A stretch of 64,000 bases of DNA, from assembly GCF_000022525.1 (NCBI RefSeq), contig NC_013009.1:806001-870000 (forward strand). Direction: 5' to 3'. Under the pieces are notes generated by a model, which saw only the letters and a program-made list of their open reading frames with translations, was not told the origin of the DNA and did no database searches. Positions within the stretch are counted from its first letter, which is position 1; every line of letters starts with the position of its first letter. The DNA comes from Neorickettsia risticii str. Illinois (GTDB lineage: Bacteria; Pseudomonadota; Alphaproteobacteria; Rickettsiales; Anaplasmataceae). Shown piece after piece: positions 25,855 through 35,382 of this stretch. Both the position numbers and the translations under genes were made by a program.

Positions 25855-27168
25855 CTATTTATCTAAGTACCCTATTACTTTCTTCGCATTCATCAATTGC
25901 ATAATCGCATTGTTAATTTGTTCTGGCGTTACAGCTGATATGTGTTCTGCCAATTTCTGAAAGTGATCAAAATCAGCACCTACAGACAAGGCAACAACGT
26001 GACTAATGCTCCTAGCATTGAAACCGTCCAAAGCTTTCATCAAGGAGGCTTTAAGTGTCATTTTCGCAGCTTCAATATCATCGGCACCGATGCCGCTTTT
26101 TACAACCTCTGACATAACACCTGAAACACTCTTCTCAAGAACTTCCAGTTTCACGTCCGCACTCAGCGGAGTAACAACTATTTCAACAATCCCCTTACGA
26201 AGAGTGAGATAATCATAATCTACCGAAACATTGAGTGCGAGCCTGAGATTATGAATGAGCTCCATACCCAATACACTTGTCTTACCACCCGCTAATACCT
26301 GAGAAGCTACTAACATCGCAGCATGTTCTTCAGCTGAAACATTAGGCGCTGGAAAAAAGTATATTAGAGCCCTGTCTTCTGTCTTATTATTAATCATCCT
26401 GACATCCATGTCCGAATGGTGTGCTGGTTCTACCACTCTACTAAAACACGAACGCCACCGGGAAGACGAGTTTATCAAGACACCATAATACTTCTCTATA
26501 TACTCCTTTACCTCAGCAACATCGATGTCTCCAAGAATCAGAAGTACTGCATTTGATGGCCGATAGCACGCATTATACATTCTTTGCGCCACTGCAGCAT
26601 CGAAGAGCACAAGTTCCTCCTCCCAACCTATAACGTTCCAACTTGTTTCACTGCGATAAAATGCTGCCATCATCTCTTCTTCGAGTTTTACAACTGGTTT
26701 GTTGTCTACTCTCATTTTACGCTCTTCTATCACGATTTTGCGTTCCAATCCTGCAGCCTCATCACTAATCACGAGATTTTGCATCCTCTCAGCCTCGAGA
26801 CGAATGACTTTCTCTAACTTGTCTTTGTGAAAAAGTTGATGGTAAACCGTATGATAATCAGACGTAAAGGCGTTATACAAAGAATGCAATCCATGTATCT
26901 GCTTACTAATACTCGGGACATTCTTTGAACTTCTGAACATTAGATGCTCTAGATAATGTGCAAGCCCGGAACTACCCCTAGGATCGCTCGCACCTCCAAC
27001 CTTATAAAGCAGAACATGCGACACAATGGGTAGAGAAGTGTCCCTTATCAAGTAAACATCCAACCCATTACTCAGTGTATAATGGATGCGCTCATCTTCT
27101 TTTGAATGCCCCACGCTCAAAAGGAAAAATGAAAAAACACAGAGCAAACAAGATAAAAACTTCTTCAT
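25855..27168 (-). CDS. M16-family zinc peptidase, catalytic subunit
   Basis: This 437-residue protein has a signal peptide (LSCLLCVFSFFLLSVGHS) and the inverted zinc motif HYLEH in SSGLAHYLEHLMFRSS. The distal Glu ligand is likely within the IEERKMR region some 75 residues later. It is followed immediately by the HxxEH-less paralogue, which gives the alpha/beta gene order of bacterial M16B peptidases. The likely role is periplasmic peptide turnover. lspA follows downstream of the pair's promoter side on the same strand, upstream in transcription. Confidence 0.92.
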   Translation of the reverse strand: MKKFLSCLLCVFSFFLLSVGHSKEDERIHYTLSNGLDVYLIRDTSLPIVSHVLLYKVGGASDPRGSSGLAHYLEHLMFRSSKNVPSISKQIHGLHSLYNAFTSDYHTVYHQLFHKDKLEKVIRLEAERMQNLVISDEAAGLERKIVIEERKMRVDNKPVVKLEEEMMAAFYRSETSWNVIGWEEELVLFDAAVAQRMYNACYRPSNAVLLILGDIDVAEVKEYIEKYYGVLINSSSRWRSCFSRVVEPAHHSDMDVRMINNKTEDRALIYFFPAPNVSAEEHAAMLVASQVLAGGKTSVLGMELIHNLRLALNVSVDYDYLTLRKGIVEIVVTPLSADVKLEVLEKSVSGVMSEVVKSGIGADDIEAAKMTLKASLMKALDGFNARSISHVVALSVGADFDHFQKLAEHISAVTPEQINNAIMQLMNAKKVIGYLDK

Positions 27169-27180
27169 AATATTTCTTAT

Positions 27181-27720
27181 CTAATTTATGCTACCGACCT
27201 TCTCACTGGTTGAATAAAAAAGTACAAACGCAACACCAAGAAAAATCGCTGCATCAGCAACATTAAAAACCGGCCAATGGAGATCCAAAAAATGAAAGTC
27301 AATAAAATCGCGCACAGCACCAAAACGCACTCTGTCAGTCACGTTAGCAACAGCCCCTCCAAGGATAAAACCCCACGCCACACAAGCAACCAACCTCCTT
27401 TCACGAAAAGAAAAGAACAGCACAAATAGTACTACAGGCACATTCACAAGAAGAAAAAAAAGATTTGAGAACTGGTACCCACCAAAAAATCCAAAACTCA
27501 CCCCAGTGTTGTGCACCTTGACGAAATTAAGAATGGGCAAAAGCTTTACTCCTGTAACACCGTCAAGCATCAAGGCGCACAGGTGCTTCGTATATAAGTC
27601 TATGGAGACCACACAAAACCCGACTAGAACCACTAAAACCTGCTGAAAGAAAACGGATCCCTCAAACAACTTCCCTCGCAACACGCAAGCCACACCCTGT
27701 AAAACGCACCCTAAAAACAA
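27181..27720 (-). CDS. lspA: Lipoprotein signal peptidase (signal peptidase II)
   Basis: LspA cleaves prolipoproteins in the inner membrane. The 179-residue protein has four membrane helices and the two catalytic Asp motifs NVTDRVRFGAVRDFI and FNVADAAI, plus VHNTGVSFGF. The annotated start is TTG at 27720; other non-ATG starts within the next 30 codons are possible because the N-terminus is longer than usual. Lipoprotein substrates in this window include the Pal-like protein and BamD. Confidence 0.93.
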   Translation of the reverse strand: MFLGCVLQGVACVLRGKLFEGSVFFQQVLVVLVGFCVVSIDLYTKHLCALMLDGVTGVKLLPILNFVKVHNTGVSFGFFGGYQFSNLFFLLVNVPVVLFVLFFSFRERRLVACVAWGFILGGAVANVTDRVRFGAVRDFIDFHFLDLHWPVFNVADAAIFLGVAFVLFYSTSEKVGSIN

Positions 27721-27738
27721 AGAACCTGGAGGAACAAA

Positions 27739-29094
27739 TTACTGATCAAACTTCTTGAAAAATCTGCAGTCAAGCGGCTCGCCAGTAAGTTTCGTAATTA
27801 ACTCGTCCATGGAACAACGCGCTCCCTTAGTATACACATTAGAACTTAACCACGCAACTAGTTTTCTTATTAATGATTTCTCTTCCCTTAATCCGGGACA
27901 TTCAGACTTTAATATGTGAAATATCTGGCCAGACGCAATCATGCCCTTTAAGTAAGAAGGATAATAACAAAATTCACCAAAAAACCAATGATGATTATCG
28001 AGAATACTTGCGTGTGGATCCTTTACACCAAAATAATACGAAAGATCCTCAACGAAAAGCTTCTGAACATCATCAACAGAAACTTCACCGTTTATCAGCG
28101 ACTTCTCAATTGAAAATAGTATCATCAAGTGGGTAAGTGCCACGAACTTGTTTGCGCCCATGACTGAGCTCGAATACTCAGATTTCTCCTCTACACCGAG
28201 AAATTGAGCAAAGTTCTTCTCTTCAAAAAGAAAATGGGAAAACAGAAAACCCTGAACTGCATACATAGAAATACTGGTCGGATTGCAAATCGGCTGTGTT
28301 CTCCATTTATCGTATGGAAGATTCCTTATATACAGCCCCTGCCCTAAGAGGAACAACAATGTAGGAAAGAATGCACCTCCATCCTCCTGCATAATCAACT
28401 TGAGATCATTTTCTCCTCCCGAGAGGTAGAAATGATCTGAGTAAAAAACTCTCACCACATTCCTTGGAAAGAACTTCTCGACCACACGCTTGTAGCTATG
28501 CTTAGCATCTCTTTTTTCTTGAGGCTTATTCAAGGCAATCTCTCCTACACCTCGGACTTTTGCTTTCAACAATGGACTCACACCTATGCAAAGCTGCTCA
28601 AGGTGTTCTGGATCAATCTGATAGGCCTTCAACAAAGCTGAATATTTATCTAAACCAGAATCCTTTGCATAAAGAGTCGCTATTTGCGCAACCACTTCAA
28701 TAAGTCTTTTAAACTCCTCTTTTACAAGAGAAAAATCCCTTGCCTTTCTTGCTGCTGCATAAGCAGACCTACAAGCAAACGATGCCTCTGTGAAGCTTTC
28801 TACAACGTCAAATGGTATTCCCCTTCTCCTGGCGCAGAAGTCCTGCATAAACCCAAAGTTCACTCTTTGCCAATCATTCAAGTCCTTGGCCTTAAGCTTT
28901 GCCTGCTCAATCAGGAAATACAGCTCGTCACTTGTTGCAACGTCGTGAATGATCTCTTTCAGTGTGATTACCTGGGCCAATTTTTCATTCGCGAATTCAC
29001 TATGGAGCCTTGCATCGAAATCAAGAAAACATAAAGTTTTTTGCAGGCTGTCAATTCTCGCGAATATTTTCTCTAATTTTTCATACTCTTCCAT
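27739..29094 (-). CDS. Degenerate M32 (Taq) carboxypeptidase homologue
   Basis: This 451-residue protein aligns along its length with M32 metallocarboxypeptidases: N-terminal helical region, DFCARRRGIPFDVVESFTEA, YSALLKAYQ, and a C-terminal LKGMIASGQIFHIL-type end. The metal site is gone. The family HExGHxxYEQxLP block reads FLLGQGLYIRNLP (about residues 248-260), with Phe, Leu and Gln in place of His, Glu and His. The family HESQ block reads YAVQ (residues 278-281), losing the third ligand. The ORF is intact, so it is probably kept for a non-peptidase role. Confidence 0.85.
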   Translation of the reverse strand: MEEYEKLEKIFARIDSLQKTLCFLDFDARLHSEFANEKLAQVITLKEIIHDVATSDELYFLIEQAKLKAKDLNDWQRVNFGFMQDFCARRRGIPFDVVESFTEASFACRSAYAAARKARDFSLVKEEFKRLIEVVAQIATLYAKDSGLDKYSALLKAYQIDPEHLEQLCIGVSPLLKAKVRGVGEIALNKPQEKRDAKHSYKRVVEKFFPRNVVRVFYSDHFYLSGGENDLKLIMQEDGGAFFPTLLFLLGQGLYIRNLPYDKWRTQPICNPTSISMYAVQGFLFSHFLFEEKNFAQFLGVEEKSEYSSSVMGANKFVALTHLMILFSIEKSLINGEVSVDDVQKLFVEDLSYYFGVKDPHASILDNHHWFFGEFCYYPSYLKGMIASGQIFHILKSECPGLREEKSLIRKLVAWLSSNVYTKGARCSMDELITKLTGEPLDCRFFKKFDQ

Positions 29095-29248
29095 TGTTTT
29101 GTGAGCCTCTCTCCTTGGTTACGGCACGTCACGCCGGCAGACCAAGCCACCCCGGCAATTGTATACGATACGGTAACACTATTTCCACCCCAATTGTACA
29201 AAATATTCACTAGGACTTAACATGCTTTACAAAAAGGCGCTTAACTTA

Positions 29249-29276
29249 TTGATTTTACCACACTAAGCATTATAGT
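29249..29276 (+). promoter_or_regulatory. Candidate promoter of surface antigen gene
   Basis: TTGATT at 29249-29254, a 16-nt spacer, and TATAGT at 29271-29276 lie about 100 nt upstream of the antigen ATG at 29377. The match is moderate only. Confidence 0.3.
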
Positions 29277-29376
29277 TGCTTACGTAGTTATGGCATGCGA
29301 GCTTCTAAACTGAGAGTATATCACCTGCCAGGACTTCTCTATTTGGTTTTGTTTTTTATTTGTTCTCTTAAATCTC

Positions 29377-30067
29377 ATGAAGAAATCGTTTATTGCGTCG
29401 ATCCTCCTGTTACAGATGTTTGTTCAGCCGTCTTATGCAGATGATTCGGACAACTTCTCTAGTGATTTTTCTGACGCTTCTGTAACTTTGTCCTACAGAT
29501 CTGCTTTCGCGGGAAATCAGAAATCCCTTGGTGAATACAGTACCTTTAATCATGGCGGAAACCTGGGATTCTACTACCAAGTACCTGGAATCGCAGATGT
29601 GGGTGTTGAAGTCGACGTATTAAATCCAAAGGCTCTTTTCTTGGACCGTGAAGGAACAGAAGCTGATATGCTCGCTTCCGCAGTCTTCTACTCTGGAATT
29701 TTGAAATTGCAAAAAAAAGATTGCCTTGGCAGATGATCTTGGATTGATTGGTGGAATCGGCTTGGGCCCTACGTATGTCACCTTTGATAAACCGACAAGC
29801 ACGGATGGAAAATCTTTTGAAAAAAGAACACTCTCTTCTAAATTGAGCTTGTCTGCTGTCGGTGATTTATCGCTTTCCGTTGCACTTGCTGAGTATGTTT
29901 CCTGTACTGTTGGGTATTCATTACAGTACTCTCCGCTTGGTAAGATTTCGTTTGAAGAAACTGATGACAAAGGAAAGTCGGCAAAAGGGGAAGCGAATGC
30001 TCCGGCTCTTTTTGCTCATGCGGTTAAAATTGGTATTTCAACTACCTTTGGAGCATTTCTTGCATGA
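29377..30067 (+). pseudogene. Surface antigen (Msp2/P44-like barrel), frameshifted at A8 tract
   Basis: Two overlapping frames (29377-29736 and 29726-30067) join into one ~229-residue protein if a single A is removed from the A8 run at 29711-29718; the joined reading goes LKLQKK then IALADDLGLIGGIGLG. There is a signal peptide (FIASILLLQMFVQPSYA) followed by alternating beta strands (ASVTLSYRSAF, NLGFYYQVPG, VEVDVLNP) and a terminal strand VKIGISTTFGAFLA, typical of the small outer-membrane beta-barrels of Anaplasmataceae. It is a broken gene, a slippage-controlled phase-variable gene, or a homopolymer sequencing error. The Neorickettsia Nsp group is a plausible but unproven assignment. Confidence 0.75.
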
Positions 30068-30105
30068 GTGCAATAATGGAAACTCGGGTTTGGAACAGTT
30101 CGTTC

Positions 30106-30774
30106 CTACCGAGTTTCCGCTTTCAGCTCCTCGAGCATCATTCTTGCTGCATTTTCCTCGCCTAGCTTTTTGCTTCTGCCAGTAGCCCTCCTCTTTTTCC
30201 CATCTACGCAGATTTCTACTTCAAAAATAGGTAGGTGTGCTGGCCCTGATCTATCTATGACGTTGTACACTGGTGGTTTCATTCCCTTTGCTTGAAGTAG
30301 CTCTTGAAGTGCGCTTTTTGGGTTTGGCTCAATAGAATCCGATTGAACAGCTAGCTCATACCAATGTTTCTGGATGAAGCAGGTAACTGTTTCAAAACCT
30401 GCATCCAGAAAAATAGCTCCTATGAGGGCTTCTAAAACATTCTCTAGATTATTTGTTTTGTCGCGTCCACCGGACGCTTCCTCGGAACTTGAAAGGCGAA
30501 TACAATCACCTAAATTCATCTGACGGGCAAGCATAGCGAGAGCGGTCTTGCAAACAAGCACACTTTGCCTTTGAGAGAGTCTACCTTCAGGATCACCTGG
30601 AAAAAGATCGTAAAGCATAGAAGCAACAACTAGATTTAACACTGCATCCCCAAGAAATTCTAATCTCTCGTAAGACGGGCACTTTTCAACACTTGGATGT
30701 GTTAAAGCTTCAACAAGTAACTCTTTGTTTTTAAAATGTACTCCAAGTAAAGATTGCAGTTCTTCTAGTTCCAT
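30106..30774 (-). CDS. rnc: Ribonuclease III
   Basis: RNase III processes rRNA precursors and other dsRNA. The 222-residue protein has the RNase III signature ERLEFLGDAVLNLVV, the second acidic site ENVLEALIGAIFLDAG, and a C-terminal dsRNA-binding domain (PKSALQELLQAKGMKPP, then GRSKKLGEENAARMMLEEL). It overlaps the upstream rsfS by 10 nt, indicating coupling. Confidence 0.97.
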   Translation of the reverse strand: MELEELQSLLGVHFKNKELLVEALTHPSVEKCPSYERLEFLGDAVLNLVVASMLYDLFPGDPEGRLSQRQSVLVCKTALAMLARQMNLGDCIRLSSSEEASGGRDKTNNLENVLEALIGAIFLDAGFETVTCFIQKHWYELAVQSDSIEPNPKSALQELLQAKGMKPPVYNVIDRSGPAHLPIFEVEICVDGKKRRATGRSKKLGEENAARMMLEELKAETR

Positions 30775-31097
30775 AAAGCATCTACTTCATAATATTCTCT
30801 GACGTCATCCTTAAAGATGTGCACTATAACTTCACCCATGTCGATCAACACCCAGTTACCTAAGTCGTAGCCTTCGGTCTTTATGGATATTCCTTTTTCT
30901 TTGCTTAGTTTCACGACAAAGTCAGCCAGAGTTTTTACGTGCTTATGTGAATCAGAAGAAGCAACAACCATGCAACCTGTTATACCTCGTCCACCATAAA
31001 TCTTAATATCTCTCCCTTTATGGACAGACAAACTTTCCAGGATTAAAGAAACTATTTGGGATTCCATTCTTCTGTATGTAGAGAGAGTACTAACCAT
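30765..31097 (-). CDS. rsfS: Ribosomal silencing factor RsfS
   Basis: RsfS (RsfA/YbeB/DUF143) binds L14 and blocks subunit joining in slow growth. The 110-residue protein has the family core DIKIYGGRGITGCMVVASSDSHKHVKTLADFV and the WVLIDMGEVIVHIFKDDVREYYEVDALW end. It is first in a pair with rnc. Confidence 0.95.
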   Translation of the reverse strand: MVSTLSTYRRMESQIVSLILESLSVHKGRDIKIYGGRGITGCMVVASSDSHKHVKTLADFVVKLSKEKGISIKTEGYDLGNWVLIDMGEVIVHIFKDDVREYYEVDALWN

Positions 31098-31471
31098 TTT
31101 ACAGAAAGCTAGAACAATACGAAACCCTGAAAAACTTATTCATCCAGGACCAACTCCGACAAGGGTTCTTGGTAACATAGAATATATTGATAATCAGCCG
31201 GTCGTAGAACATATTTCACTGATCTGTATATTTGTCCGCCGTCTAGAAGATAACTTGAACTGCTGGGAATCCAGTAAGTAAAACGAGAGATCTTTATGCA
31301 AATTCCCATCGATAAGTTGAGTCACGTCGTCAGTGTTAAGGTATTACACGTAGCACCATTTTGTTCAATTTATGTGCGATTTACAACATTTGAACCAAGA
31401 ATTGGTACAAAAACAATTTCAATACGCACGAAGCTCCAAAAACTCCACTTCATGAGCAAAACGGGAGCTCT
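31098..31471. other. Spacer between rsmH and rsfS
   Basis: This 374-nt spacer has no supported gene. A short motif near 31280 (AAAACGAGAGATCTTTAT) resembles the last codons of rsmH at about 31457 (AAAACGGGAGCTCTTTAT), 178 nt apart. This may be another decayed copy of a gene end. No RNA gene was recognised. Confidence 0.4.
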
Positions 31472-32362
31472 TTATACCTTTTCTATCACTCTCATTCTTG
31501 CAGAACGGGAGCTTGGATTCTCTCTCACTTCGTCCCTACTTGGAACAACAATCTTCTTCGTGAGCAAATTAAACCCATTTCCATGAACACTTCTAAACAA
31601 ATGTTTGACTATTCTATCTTCAAGAGAATGGAAACTAACAACAACTGCCCTACCTCCAACTTTCAGCATTGTCAGCGCTGTTCTCAGTCCGCATTCAAGG
31701 GCACCCAACTCATCATTTACGAAAATTCTTAGGGCCTGGAAAGTCTTTGTCGCTGGATCTATCTTGTAGTACCTTTTCGGAAAACAAGATCGCACGATTT
31801 CTGCTAGACTGCTGGTTGTCGTGATTCTCTTTTTGCGTCTTGCATCAACAATTGCATGAGCTATCTTCCTCGACATTCTCTCTTCACCAAACTGGTAGAT
31901 AATGGAAGCGATTTTTACTTCGGTGTAACTATTAACAATTGTCTCAGCTGTTAGTATAGTGTTCCTATCCATGCGCATGTCCAGAGGACCTTCGTGAAGA
32001 AAAGAGAAACCTCTATCAGCAACCTTTAATTGCATTGTTGAAACGCCCAAGTCAAACACAATCCCGTCTACCTTTACTTCACCCAGCAAAGCTTCAATAT
32101 CCACGAAATTAGCATTTATGAAGGTTGTACGCTTGGGAAAATCACTCTCTATAAGCTGGAAGAACCGTTTTACTGTCTCATCACGATCAATAGCGTATAC
32201 AAAACAATCGACACTACTCAAAATAGCTCTGGTGTAGCCGCCTGCACCAAATGTTGCATCTACATAAACAGCACCATTTTTCGGAGCAAGAAATTTCAGA
32301 GCTTCGCTCAAAAGGACTGGCTTGTGTAATATCTCATCTTTTGAGCCATCAGTAACACTCAT
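31472..32362 (-). CDS. rsmH: 16S rRNA (cytosine1402-N4)-methyltransferase
   Basis: RsmH (MraW) methylates C1402 in the ribosomal P site. At 296 residues it is full length. Motifs are HKPVLLSEAL, the SAM-binding VDATFGAGGYTRAIL, DGIVFDLGVSTMQL, DMRMD, and the C-terminal VVSFHSLEDRIVKHLF. It is outside an mra/dcw cluster here, in keeping with the reduced cell-wall gene order of the family. Confidence 0.97.
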   Translation of the reverse strand: MSVTDGSKDEILHKPVLLSEALKFLAPKNGAVYVDATFGAGGYTRAILSSVDCFVYAIDRDETVKRFFQLIESDFPKRTTFINANFVDIEALLGEVKVDGIVFDLGVSTMQLKVADRGFSFLHEGPLDMRMDRNTILTAETIVNSYTEVKIASIIYQFGEERMSRKIAHAIVDARRKKRITTTSSLAEIVRSCFPKRYYKIDPATKTFQALRIFVNDELGALECGLRTALTMLKVGGRAVVVSFHSLEDRIVKHLFRSVHGNGFNLLTKKIVVPSRDEVRENPSSRSARMRVIEKV

Positions 32363-32491
32363 TTAAGCACTCAAGAACGCTTCATCCAGTTGATAATGTA
32401 CCAAAAAGTCTTAGAGAATGCTCTGTTAGTTCCGAAATACAACCAGTACGCCTTCTATTCACAAATAAAAGAACAGAACTAACCGAAAAAT

Positions 32492-33145
32492 TCATGTGTC
32501 ACTTGCGTCATATACCATCCTGTAACCGAATATTCTGTTACTTGCTTTTGAGGCAAAGCGTGTGGCACTCTTTGGTATTTCTGTATCCTCAACTTTAGAA
32601 AAGACTTTCAAGGCAGATTGACATATTTGCTGAGCATAATCTTGATCGTCAGTTGCAACGACAACCTCAGCTAATGGGTGCAAGCTGTGACCTAGGAGCT
32701 GAAAAAATGGTACATCTACAATTCTACGTTTGTGGTGCTTCCTTTTGGGCCAGGGATCAGGAAAGAGTATGTATACTTCATGAAAAACTTTACGGCGCAA
32801 CTTTTCCAACAGAAGACGAACATCGTTATTCCAAATTAGAACATTTGATAGTCCGTGAAGTTTCACTTCCTCTAGTAGCTTGGCTATACCATTTACGTAT
32901 ACTTCAGCACCGACGAATACCTTATCCGGATAATCTATAGCCTTCTTTAGTATGTGCTCACCAAAACCAAAGCCAACTTCCAATACGATCTCACTCCTGA
33001 GATTTTCGAGTTTCTCATGAGATGCAAGAAACCTTTCTAAGCCGATAAGCTTATTCTCCCTAAAATTACGACCACGACGTCTTCCATAAGATCTGAGAAA
33101 CTGCTTCTCTTCCAGCCTCAGATTTAGTTTATTGTGCACAAACAC
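32492..33145 (-). CDS. trmB: tRNA (guanine46-N7)-methyltransferase
   Basis: TrmB makes m7G46 in the tRNA variable loop. The 217-residue protein has LEVGFGFGEHILKKA (SAM site), the acidic VFVGAEVYVNGIAKLL, and the signature YILFPDPWPKRKHHKRRIV, which carries the catalytic and tRNA-binding residues. It is complete. Confidence 0.96.
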   Translation of the reverse strand: MFVHNKLNLRLEEKQFLRSYGRRRGRNFRENKLIGLERFLASHEKLENLRSEIVLEVGFGFGEHILKKAIDYPDKVFVGAEVYVNGIAKLLEEVKLHGLSNVLIWNNDVRLLLEKLRRKVFHEVYILFPDPWPKRKHHKRRIVDVPFFQLLGHSLHPLAEVVVATDDQDYAQQICQSALKVFSKVEDTEIPKSATRFASKASNRIFGYRMVYDASDT

Positions 33146-33238
33146 ATCAACTCAGAGATCACCAAAAAACGAAAGGTTAACATCTGAAAAGAAAAAGTAT
33201 AACACCCCACAATTCGCCATTATTCAGTCTCAGATCTC

Positions 33239-33922
33239 CTACGACGAGGACACGTCTACGCCAAGCATTTTGTATGCCTCCAACCTTTTCGACAGAGCAG
33301 CATCGTAGAGCTTCGTCCTAGAATAATCACGTAGCAATTCATCGAACCTCGCTATGGCAGCATGGTAATTCATTTCTTTAAAATAAAAGGATCCTATGGA
33401 AAAGATTTTCTCTGCCATAATTTCGTCTATCTCGAGTAATTTCTTCTGCGCATCTGTCACATACTCGGATGCAGGAAAAGTCTGTATTAAAACCGTAAAG
33501 GCGTCTCTAGCTTTATCTGCAAATTCACCACTATTGGTACGACCCTTTGACATCTGAAAGTAGGCATTGCCCTTTATGTTGAGAACCTGATCCACTTTCT
33601 CACCGTCTGGATAGTTCAAAAGGTATCCTTCGGCACTACCTGCTGCTGCAGCGAACTTTCCCTCATCGTAAAGTATTTTAGTGTAGGAGGCCTTTGCTTT
33701 TTCCCCTATGGAAGAAAAGGGTGCAATATCAGCCACTTTTTCGAAAAGTTCCTTTGCAGCCTTGTAGTTTTTTTTCTCAAGTGACAGAACCGCACTGCTG
33801 TACATTGACAGTTCATCTTCTCGCACTTTGCTGTTCAAAACTTTTTTCGATTTCCCAACACCACAGCCGGAGAGAACACAAAGAAAACAGACAAACAAAA
33901 AGTTATATAGCTTTCTTCTCAT
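33239..33922 (-). CDS. bamD: Outer-membrane assembly lipoprotein BamD
   Basis: BamD is an essential TPR lipoprotein of the BAM complex that folds beta-barrel proteins such as the surface antigens of this group. The 227-residue protein has a signal peptide with lipobox LSGC and five TPR-like units, including LEKKNYKAAKELFEKV, AAGSAEGYLLNYPDGEKVD and YHAAIARFDELLRDYSRT. It is divergent from purD, with the two starts within 50 nt, so the promoters overlap. Confidence 0.92.
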   Translation of the reverse strand: MRRKLYNFLFVCFLCVLSGCGVGKSKKVLNSKVREDELSMYSSAVLSLEKKNYKAAKELFEKVADIAPFSSIGEKAKASYTKILYDEGKFAAAAGSAEGYLLNYPDGEKVDQVLNIKGNAYFQMSKGRTNSGEFADKARDAFTVLIQTFPASEYVTDAQKKLLEIDEIMAEKIFSIGSFYFKEMNYHAAIARFDELLRDYSRTKLYDAALSKRLEAYKMLGVDVSSS

Positions 33923-33968
33923 TCGGGCGATAACGGACTACAATATGACCGTTGATTATAATCTGACA

Positions 33969-35234
33969 ATGCAATTAAAAAAAGTTCTTGTCGTCGGAAA
34001 CGGCGCAAGGGAGCACGCTTTAATCACGAAAATTAAGGAATCACCGATGCTTGACAAGGTTTACACTACGAACCTGAACTTTGGTCGGTTCGCAGAATAC
34101 CTTGATACAAACCTAGAAAACTACTTATACACGTCGTCTACTTGCAAGACGGAAGGAATAGATCTAGTGGTCATAGGACAGGAAGAACATTTGGCAAGAG
34201 GTATAACGGATGCTCTTATGGCTGAAGGTATTCCTGTTTTTGGACCAACAAAAAATGCAGCTAAATTGGAGTCATCAAAGTTTTTTGCTAAAGAAATAGC
34301 CGAAATGAACGGTGTACCTGTAGCTAAGTACAGTTTTTGTTCATCAATCAACAACTTGAAAAAGCAAATTGAGAGCGTTGGAAGTTTCCCGTTGGTTATC
34401 AAGGCCGATGGACTTGCATCTGGAAAAGGTGTCATAGTGTGTGAAACCATGGGAGAAGCACTAGAAGCAGGCGAAGCAATGCTAAATGGTTTATTTGGCG
34501 AAGCAGGCAGGAACATAATAATAGAAGAGTTCTTATATGGGCAGGAATTGAGTTATTTTGTCCTGGTTGATGGACAGACTATTCTTCCAATTGGCCATGC
34601 GAGGGATCACAAACAAATTTTATACAACCGAAAAAAGTATAATACCGGTGGAATGGGAGCATACTCGCCCGTGCTGCTCTCCAAAAAAACTGAACAAGAA
34701 ATACTTGGGAAGATTGTATATCCAACTATCAATGCATTGTCAGCAATTAACGTTCAGTACAGGGGAGTCCTCTTTGCCGGGCTCATGTTGACTAACTCTG
34801 GACCTAAACTATTGGAATATAATGTCCGATTTGGTGATCCAGAAACCCAAGCAATACTACCACGCCTCAATGCCGATCTCCTTGATCTTATGGTTAAAAC
34901 GTTAGATGGGAATCTTGACAGAGCTACGATTTCCTTCAAGAAAGAGGTGTGTATGTCTGTCGTTCTGGCAACTCGTGGGTATCCAGTCTCCTATGAAACC
35001 GGATACCGAATAGACAATGTAGAAAAGGCACTGCAAAACGTTGAAGGACTCCAGATTCTTAACGCTGCTGTAAGGTACGATGCAGAAGGACAGATGATTT
35101 CTAACGGTGGTCGTGTTCTCAACCTAGTTGTAAGCGCCCCAACGTTATTGGAGTGCAAACGTAAAGTCAAACGTGGTTTGGAACTAATAGACTGGAAAGA
35201 AGGAGTTTACTTGGATGAATTAGTCGTAGTGTAG
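33969..35234 (+). CDS. purD: Phosphoribosylamine-glycine ligase
   Basis: GARS catalyses the second step of purine synthesis. With ATG 33969 (MQLKKVLVVGNGAREHALI) the protein has 421 residues, the family length. In-frame ATGs at 33945 and 33828 extend upstream; the latter overlaps bamD and is unlikely. ATP-grasp features include KADGLASGKGVIVC, IIEEFLYGQELSYFV and the metal-binding EYNVRFGDPETQA. Confidence 0.95.
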   Translation: MQLKKVLVVGNGAREHALITKIKESPMLDKVYTTNLNFGRFAEYLDTNLENYLYTSSTCKTEGIDLVVIGQEEHLARGITDALMAEGIPVFGPTKNAAKLESSKFFAKEIAEMNGVPVAKYSFCSSINNLKKQIESVGSFPLVIKADGLASGKGVIVCETMGEALEAGEAMLNGLFGEAGRNIIIEEFLYGQELSYFVLVDGQTILPIGHARDHKQILYNRKKYNTGGMGAYSPVLLSKKTEQEILGKIVYPTINALSAINVQYRGVLFAGLMLTNSGPKLLEYNVRFGDPETQAILPRLNADLLDLMVKTLDGNLDRATISFKKEVCMSVVLATRGYPVSYETGYRIDNVEKALQNVEGLQILNAAVRYDAEGQMISNGGRVLNLVVSAPTLLECKRKVKRGLELIDWKEGVYLDELVVV

Positions 35235-35382
35235 AGCCGGAGTGTTTTTTCACAGCGACGTTTCACCGAAACTCCGTATCGCATCGTCTGTGAAATTTGC
35301 GAGTGTGTAACCGCTTTGACACAGTCAAAATTCCAAGAATGGAAGCCTGCTAAACCCGTTTCTTTGTTGAGTAGACCATTGT

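Noticed and set aside
33828-33968. N-terminal extension of purD
   Set aside because: It overlaps the divergent bamD gene and does not match the family; the ATG at 33969 gives the normal N-terminus.
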